This document shows positions 59,761 to 64,000 of a DNA stretch of 64,000 nucleotides, piece after piece; positions within the stretch are counted from its first letter, which is position 1, and each line of letters opens with the position of its first letter. The notes below the pieces were generated by a model. That model ran no database searches. It saw only the letters and a program-made list of their open reading frames with translations, and had not been told where the DNA came from. Location of the stretch: NCBI GenBank assembly GCA_023251535.1, contig JAHEYP010000003.1, positions 62,001 to 126,000 of the forward strand, read 5' to 3'. This stretch comes from Bacteroidota bacterium (lineage in GTDB: Bacteria; Bacteroidota; Bacteroidia; AKYH767-A; OLB10). A program made the translations under genes and the position numbers.

Positions 59761-62223
59761 CTATTGTGAAATTAAGTTTACAAATAATCTAGTAGCTCCA
59801 TCTACTCCTGCAGGGATTTCTCTGAAAAACGAAAGTCCTGTATAGATGTATGTTCCTTTTCCGTATTTACAATACAACAAACTGCCTGATAAACTTTTTT
59901 CTCCGTTATCATTCATTTGTATTGGTTGGACATAGTTATTATCGCTTGTTTCAGCAAAATAAATGCCTCGTTCTTGAATCCAATTACTAAAGTCGGCATT
60001 CGTGATTTTGTTAGGCGTTGTAAAAATTGGTAGAGTAGTATCACTAATCGCCACTATAGCATCTTCTTCCGTTACTCTGTTTTTACCCACAATAAATGGG
60101 TATGGTCCTAAATTCTCGGGATGGGAATTGGAAGGAGTGTTGTATTGAATAACTAATCGTCCCCCGTTTTTTACATAGTTTAGTAGCTGCGGCTGAAGAA
60201 TTGATAATCGGTTCTCTACGTTATAAGCTCTAATACCTGTTATGATAGCAGTATACTGCGACAAATCTTTGCCCTCTAATTGTGACGCAGAAAACTCTTC
60301 AATGTTGAATCCAATAGCTCTTAATGAAGCTGGAATAACGTCTCCTGCACCTTTTATGTATGCAATTTTATTTTTTGGAATGATTAAGTCTATTGCTTTG
60401 AGACTTATTGTTGCCTCTGGAAACCATGATAAAGAAGGGATGTGATCGTAATGAATTTCTTTAAAACCTCTTACTTCTGCTTTTATAGACTGTTCATTTG
60501 TAAGATAAAATCTAAGTAATTCTGATTTGGCTCCAGGCGATTTTTCAATTGTGTATTCAATTGTCTTTTCGTCGCCGTTTTTAGAGAATTGGATTGTAGT
60601 TTCATTAGAAGTAACATTCCATCCTTTTCCTGAGACTTCATTTGATAACTGGAATTTTGCTTTAGTATTTCCGTGGTATTGATAAGTTATACTAATTGTT
60701 TTTTTGTTTTCTGAATTGAAATACAATAAAGGATCATTGATTTTTAGTGTTACTTTAGGAGCTATAGCTAATGGATCAGTTAATTCGCCTTTTACCGGAT
60801 CGGTATGATTATATTCAAGAGGTAAGGTAACCGAGATAGGAGCAATGTCGACATTAAAACTTAAAGTAAATGAGATGGAATTGGGAGCGTCATTTCTTGG
60901 CTTTCCAATTTGGCTCAGATCATTTATCGTGAACATTCCTTTGCTATGTTCTTCGCCTAACCAATATGGTTGAGAAAGCGAATTTGAAGCAATGCTCTTG
61001 ATTGAAATAGTTATTAAATTGTTGTTAGATGGGCTGGTGTTATTTAAACTGTCGCCTGCAATTCCTTTTAGTCCTCCAATAAATACTTCAACATTACTTC
61101 TAACTAATATTTGCAATTTCGTTTCAATAGTATCATTGGTAGATACTACAGGAACTGCAGCTGTATACGATGCATAAAATCCGATAGTAGAAAGTATGAT
61201 TTTATCGAGATCTTTAAGTTTTCTTGATTTAAAACTACTTTCAGGAATGGAGGATATTTCTTTTCTCAACTTTAATAAATCAGCAACAGATTTTGACGGA
61301 TTGTCGGTTTTAAATTGAGAAATAATGTTTTTGAATAGTATTTCAATTTCCTTTCCGTTCTTAAATTCCTTCCACATTGAATTGACTCCTTCCATGATGT
61401 CAACAGTAGTGGTATCTCCCTTTAAAAGTTTGAAATACTCTTTTCGTTTGCCCCTTTCTGCTGCTGAACCAAAGCCTTGGCACTTATGCTGTGATCTGCT
61501 TTGTGCAGCTATTTCGCCGTATGATTTTCCTAGTAGAGCATTATAACCGCCGACTTCTAGTTGCAATTGATCTGCTGCGGTGGTATTGTTTTCTCCAAAG
61601 TTGAAAGTGTTCCAGAATAAACGTTTTGGCTGCCATACACCGAATTCTTTCACTTGATCAGGATAAATGTTTGCGTTTCCAGCTAAATCGAATGCTTCTG
61701 AAGCTAGAATTGCACTAGCTGAATGATGGCCGTGTCCTGCTCGGCTATCCTCCGGAAAACGACAAATGATCACATCCGGTTTATACTGACGAATACACTT
61801 CACTACGTCCTTAAGTAAAGAATCTTTGTTCCAGATTGTAAATGTTTCTTTCGGATTTTTCGAAAAGCCGAAGTCGAATGCTCGGGTGAAAAATTGTTCT
61901 CCTCCATCTATCCTTCGCGCAGCCATCAATTCTTCTGTACGGATTAGTCCGAGGTTAACTCCTAATTCGCTTCCAATAAGATTTTGCCCACCGTCGCCTC
62001 TAGTTAAGGCTAAATATCCGGTACGGTAGTGACGTTCATTTGATAAATAGGCTATTAAGCTCGTGTTTTCATCGTCGGGATGAGCAGCTAGGTATAATAC
62101 AGAACCTGTTTCTTGAAGTTTTAGAATGTGATGTAATATTTCCGAACTGTTCTGCGAATACGCCTTAAAAGAGAACAAGAGGAGAGATGAAACGATTATT
62201 GTTTTGAATTTGCGAAAGTCCAT
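59761..62223 (-). CDS. Large PIG-L family deacetylase
   Basis: An 820-residue exported protein with signal peptide (about 1-23, VSSLLLFSFKAYSQ). The N-terminal domain (about 35-300) is the LmbE/PIG-L fold, which removes acetyl groups from N-acetylglucosamine-type sugars; the metal site is AAHPDDENT, and HGHHSASAILASEAFD carries further ligands. The middle part (about 390-600) is beta-rich and NPCBM- or Ig-like. The C-terminal part (about 630-815) with VKNGGRLVIQYNT resembles a glutamine-amidotransferase-like fold. Substrate and location on the cell surface are inferred. Confidence 0.85.
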   Translation of the reverse strand: MDFRKFKTIIVSSLLLFSFKAYSQNSSEILHHILKLQETGSVLYLAAHPDDENTSLIAYLSNERHYRTGYLALTRGDGGQNLIGSELGVNLGLIRTEELMAARRIDGGEQFFTRAFDFGFSKNPKETFTIWNKDSLLKDVVKCIRQYKPDVIICRFPEDSRAGHGHHSASAILASEAFDLAGNANIYPDQVKEFGVWQPKRLFWNTFNFGENNTTAADQLQLEVGGYNALLGKSYGEIAAQSRSQHKCQGFGSAAERGKRKEYFKLLKGDTTTVDIMEGVNSMWKEFKNGKEIEILFKNIISQFKTDNPSKSVADLLKLRKEISSIPESSFKSRKLKDLDKIILSTIGFYASYTAAVPVVSTNDTIETKLQILVRSNVEVFIGGLKGIAGDSLNNTSPSNNNLITISIKSIASNSLSQPYWLGEEHSKGMFTINDLSQIGKPRNDAPNSISFTLSFNVDIAPISVTLPLEYNHTDPVKGELTDPLAIAPKVTLKINDPLLYFNSENKKTISITYQYHGNTKAKFQLSNEVSGKGWNVTSNETTIQFSKNGDEKTIEYTIEKSPGAKSELLRFYLTNEQSIKAEVRGFKEIHYDHIPSLSWFPEATISLKAIDLIIPKNKIAYIKGAGDVIPASLRAIGFNIEEFSASQLEGKDLSQYTAIITGIRAYNVENRLSILQPQLLNYVKNGGRLVIQYNTPSNSHPENLGPYPFIVGKNRVTEEDAIVAISDTTLPIFTTPNKITNADFSNWIQERGIYFAETSDNNYVQPIQMNDNGEKSLSGSLLYCKYGKGTYIYTGLSFFREIPAGVDGATRLFVNLISQ

Positions 62224-62376
62224 ATTGTCAAATTATCCCTCAAAAATAGTCGATTCATCGAATTAAAGTGCCTAAATTTGAAAATCCTGTTCTTGCATTA
62301 ATGTTGAAAATTTTGGTATTTTGGATAGATGTCGTTGAATATTCAGCTTATATCAAATTTATTTGTCAACTTTGCA

Positions 62377-62399
62377 AACAGTTGTATTTGTAAACTGTT
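62377..62399. promoter_or_regulatory. Inverted repeat, candidate MarR operator
   Basis: AACAGTT (62377-62383) and AACTGTT (62393-62399) are reverse complements with a 9-base spacer, and end 8 bases before the marR start. A further CAACT/AGTTG pair overlaps the left arm, so there may be two sites. Confidence 0.5.
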
Positions 62400-62407
62400 A
62401 ATAATTT

Positions 62408-62899
62408 ATGAGTTCAATTTGCATTAATAAGTTTCCTTTAGGTACCATTTTTACACTGATTACTAAAAAGTATGTTTCATCACTTTATAGTAAATTGGAA
62501 GGGATGCCTATCGACCGATATTTTTCGGTATTGATGCTATTGGATAAGGAGCAGCGAGCGTTAAACCAGCAATACATATCAGATGAACTGGGCTTCGATA
62601 AAACAGCCATGGTTCGTATGATGGATTATCTGATGGAAGAGGGTATGGTTGAAAAGGAATTGAATCCTGAGAATAGGCGCGAATATTTAGTGTCTCTTAC
62701 TTCAAAATCCAGAAAAGTTTTACCTGAAATCAAACAAGTTGTTTGCGATTTGAACAAAAAAGCATTTGCAGGTGTAAGTTCAGCTGATACTAAGATGTTT
62801 TTTGAAGTCCTTGAAAAGTTAAATGAGAATTTAAGTCACCATCAAGGTGATGAAGTTATAATTGAAGTTAAATCCCTTCGAAAAAAGAAAAAGAAATGA
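62408..62899 (+). CDS. MarR family transcriptional regulator
   Basis: A 163-residue cytoplasmic repressor with a winged helix: YISDELGFDKTAMVRMMDYL and the wing ELNPENRREYLVSLTSKSRK. The N- and C-terminal helices form the dimer. It is the first gene of an RND efflux operon and overlaps the adaptor gene by 4 bp. The inverted repeat just upstream suggests autorepression, relieved by a small-molecule ligand, usual for the family. Confidence 0.9.
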   Translation: MSSICINKFPLGTIFTLITKKYVSSLYSKLEGMPIDRYFSVLMLLDKEQRALNQQYISDELGFDKTAMVRMMDYLMEEGMVEKELNPENRREYLVSLTSKSRKVLPEIKQVVCDLNKKAFAGVSSADTKMFFEVLEKLNENLSHHQGDEVIIEVKSLRKKKKK

Positions 62900-63969
62900 A
62901 GAATTACAAACCGATTATTATAGTCGTTATACTAGCTGTGGCTTTGTTTGCACTTAAAGCTATGTTTTTTCCGGCATTAAAGGAGGATTCTCCTGGCGGC
63001 TCTGGTAAACCGGGAGCAGGAGGAAAGCCATCAGCTAACGTTGAAGGCTATATTGCTAAAACCTCAGTTGTTGATAATGACTTATATGTTACTGGTACCG
63101 TTGTCGCCAATGAGGCCGTAGAGGTTCGTTCTGAAATATCGGGAAAAGTGATTGCTGTATATTTTAAAGACGGACAACAAGTTAAAGAAGGCGAACTTTT
63201 GTTGAAAATGGAGGATGCTGATTTAAAAGCTCAACTTCGAAAAGTTCAAGCTCAAATCGTTCTTATAAAGGACAAGAAAGATCGCTACGAGAAATTATTT
63301 AAAATTCAAGGTGTAAGTAAAGAGGAGTTGGATGCTTCTCTTAATGAATTAGAATCTCTTCAAGCTGATGCTGATGTGTTGAATGTTCAGCTAAAGCGTA
63401 CTTCTCTTTTTGCTCCTTTTAATGGTGTTATCGGATTAAAGAATATTAGTGTGGGTGCTTATATTTCTCCTCAGCAAATTGTAGCATCTATCCAACAAAT
63501 TAACAAGGTAAAGATTGACTTCGCTGTTCCTGAAAAATATTCAACTCAAGTAGTAAAGGGATCAAAAATTAATTTCTTCATAGATGGATCTGATAAAGTT
63601 TTTTCTGCTGATGTCTTGGCAGCAGAGTCTTCAGTTGATGTAAATACTCGTACGCTTATGATCAGAGCTTTGGCAGATAATTCGAATGGTTTATTAAAAC
63701 CAGGAGTATTTGTTAAGGTTACTATTAAGTTAGCTACAACAAATGATGCATTGATGGTTCCTAGTATTGCTATTGTGCCAATATTAAAAGGACATCAAGT
63801 TTTTGTTTCGCATGATGGTGTAGCTACAGCAACAAAAGTGAAATTGGGTGTTCGTAACGATACCACAATTCAAGTAATTGAAGGTATTAATCCCGATGAT
63901 ACGATTGTCACAGTAGGAGTAATGGGTGTGCGCGATGGTACTCCTTTGAAATTTACATCTGTCCAATAA
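62896..63969 (+). CDS. RND efflux pump periplasmic adaptor (HlyD/AcrA family)
   Basis: A 357-residue membrane-fusion protein with an N-terminal membrane anchor (about 6-22). The lipoyl half-motifs are VEVRSEISGKVIAVYFKDGQ and SLFAPFNGVIGLKNISVG, with a coiled-coil hairpin between them (about 110-160). The beta-barrel and membrane-proximal domains follow (VPEKYSTQVVKGS, VNTRTLMIRALADN). It joins the inner-membrane pump to an outer-membrane channel. It lies between marR and the pump gene. Confidence 0.92.
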   Translation: MKNYKPIIIVVILAVALFALKAMFFPALKEDSPGGSGKPGAGGKPSANVEGYIAKTSVVDNDLYVTGTVVANEAVEVRSEISGKVIAVYFKDGQQVKEGELLLKMEDADLKAQLRKVQAQIVLIKDKKDRYEKLFKIQGVSKEELDASLNELESLQADADVLNVQLKRTSLFAPFNGVIGLKNISVGAYISPQQIVASIQQINKVKIDFAVPEKYSTQVVKGSKINFFIDGSDKVFSADVLAAESSVDVNTRTLMIRALADNSNGLLKPGVFVKVTIKLATTNDALMVPSIAIVPILKGHQVFVSHDGVATATKVKLGVRNDTTIQVIEGINPDDTIVTVGVMGVRDGTPLKFTSVQ

Positions 63970-63978
63970 TTTTTCTAT

Positions 63979-64000
63979 ATGAGTTTATCAAGTATAAGTA
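63979..64000 (+). CDS. RND efflux pump permease, first codons only
   Basis: The ATG at 63979 opens a frame MSLSSIS that runs off the window. It lies 9 bp after the adaptor stop, and this start is typical of AcrB-type permeases of Bacteroidota. The rest is outside. Confidence 0.7.

Overview
The window is from a member of the phylum Bacteroidota (Bacteroidetes). The DNA is AT-rich. Several exported proteins end in type IX secretion (T9SS) sorting domains of type A or B. A few promoters match the Bacteroidota pattern TTG-N(17-23)-TAnnTTTG, and typical families of the phylum are present (GWxTD protein, OmpL-like porin, sun-family rRNA methyltransferase, FtsK). I cannot name a genus. The gene content suits a free-living heterotroph with mixed oxygen exposure.

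Layout. 1-3.4 kb: 3' end of pyruvate:ferredoxin/flavodoxin oxidoreductase, then a porin-amt ammonium operon on the other strand. 3.8-5.7 kb: a nuclease/phosphatase, a subclass B1 metallo-beta-lactamase and a small alpha-beta-barrel protein. 5.8-16.2 kb: an 11-subunit complex I operon (nuoABCDHIJKLMN) without nuoEFG, followed by a small proline-rich protein. 16.4-18.8 kb: a T9SS protein, an Acr3 arsenite pump behind a strong palindromic operator, and a small membrane protein. 18.8-21.2 kb: a stress-type locus with an AraC regulator, a broken ORF, a DUF417-like membrane protein and an MsrA homologue that has lost its catalytic residues. 21.8-28.6 kb: a secreted arylsulfotransferase-like protein, then a LamG-type sensor kinase/LuxR response regulator pair with a T9SS protein and a beta-propeller protein downstream. 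28.7-33.4 kb: an SDR, a tRNA-Ser gene with two degenerate tRNA-like copies beside it, a GWxTD protein, a glycosyltransferase and an FAH-family hydrolase. 33.4-37.1 kb: an RND/MMPL exporter, a 35-residue membrane peptide and isopentenyl-diphosphate isomerase. 37.5-45.2 kb: a 2583-residue PKD-domain surface protein. 45.3-48.6 kb: ftsK and a LolA-like gene. 48.8-51.9 kb: a Crp-persulfide dioxygenase-TsuAB-type sulfur operon. 52-62.2 kb: housekeeping and repair genes (peroxiredoxin, thioesterase, SlyD-like isomerase, phosphatase, AlkA-like glycosylase, RsmF-like methylase, S8 protease, MFS and PIG-L genes). 62.4 kb to the end: a MarR-regulated RND efflux operon that runs off the edge.

How the parts fit. 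PFOR gives reduced ferredoxin or flavodoxin, and a complex I without its NADH module (EFG) probably takes electrons from such a carrier, so the two loci may be linked in energy metabolism. The kinase/regulator pair is flanked by two near-identical 16-bp palindromes at the same distance from the regulator gene and from the T9SS gene, which suggests a small regulon. The sulfur operon joins uptake of a sulfur compound to persulfide oxidation and sulfur transfer.

The most unusual items are the MsrA-like pseudoenzyme, in which nucleophile, acid, tyrosine and resolving cysteine are all replaced conservatively, the tandem degenerate tRNA-Ser units with repeated hairpins, and the paired palindromes. 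I saw no CRISPR array, prophage or insertion sequence.
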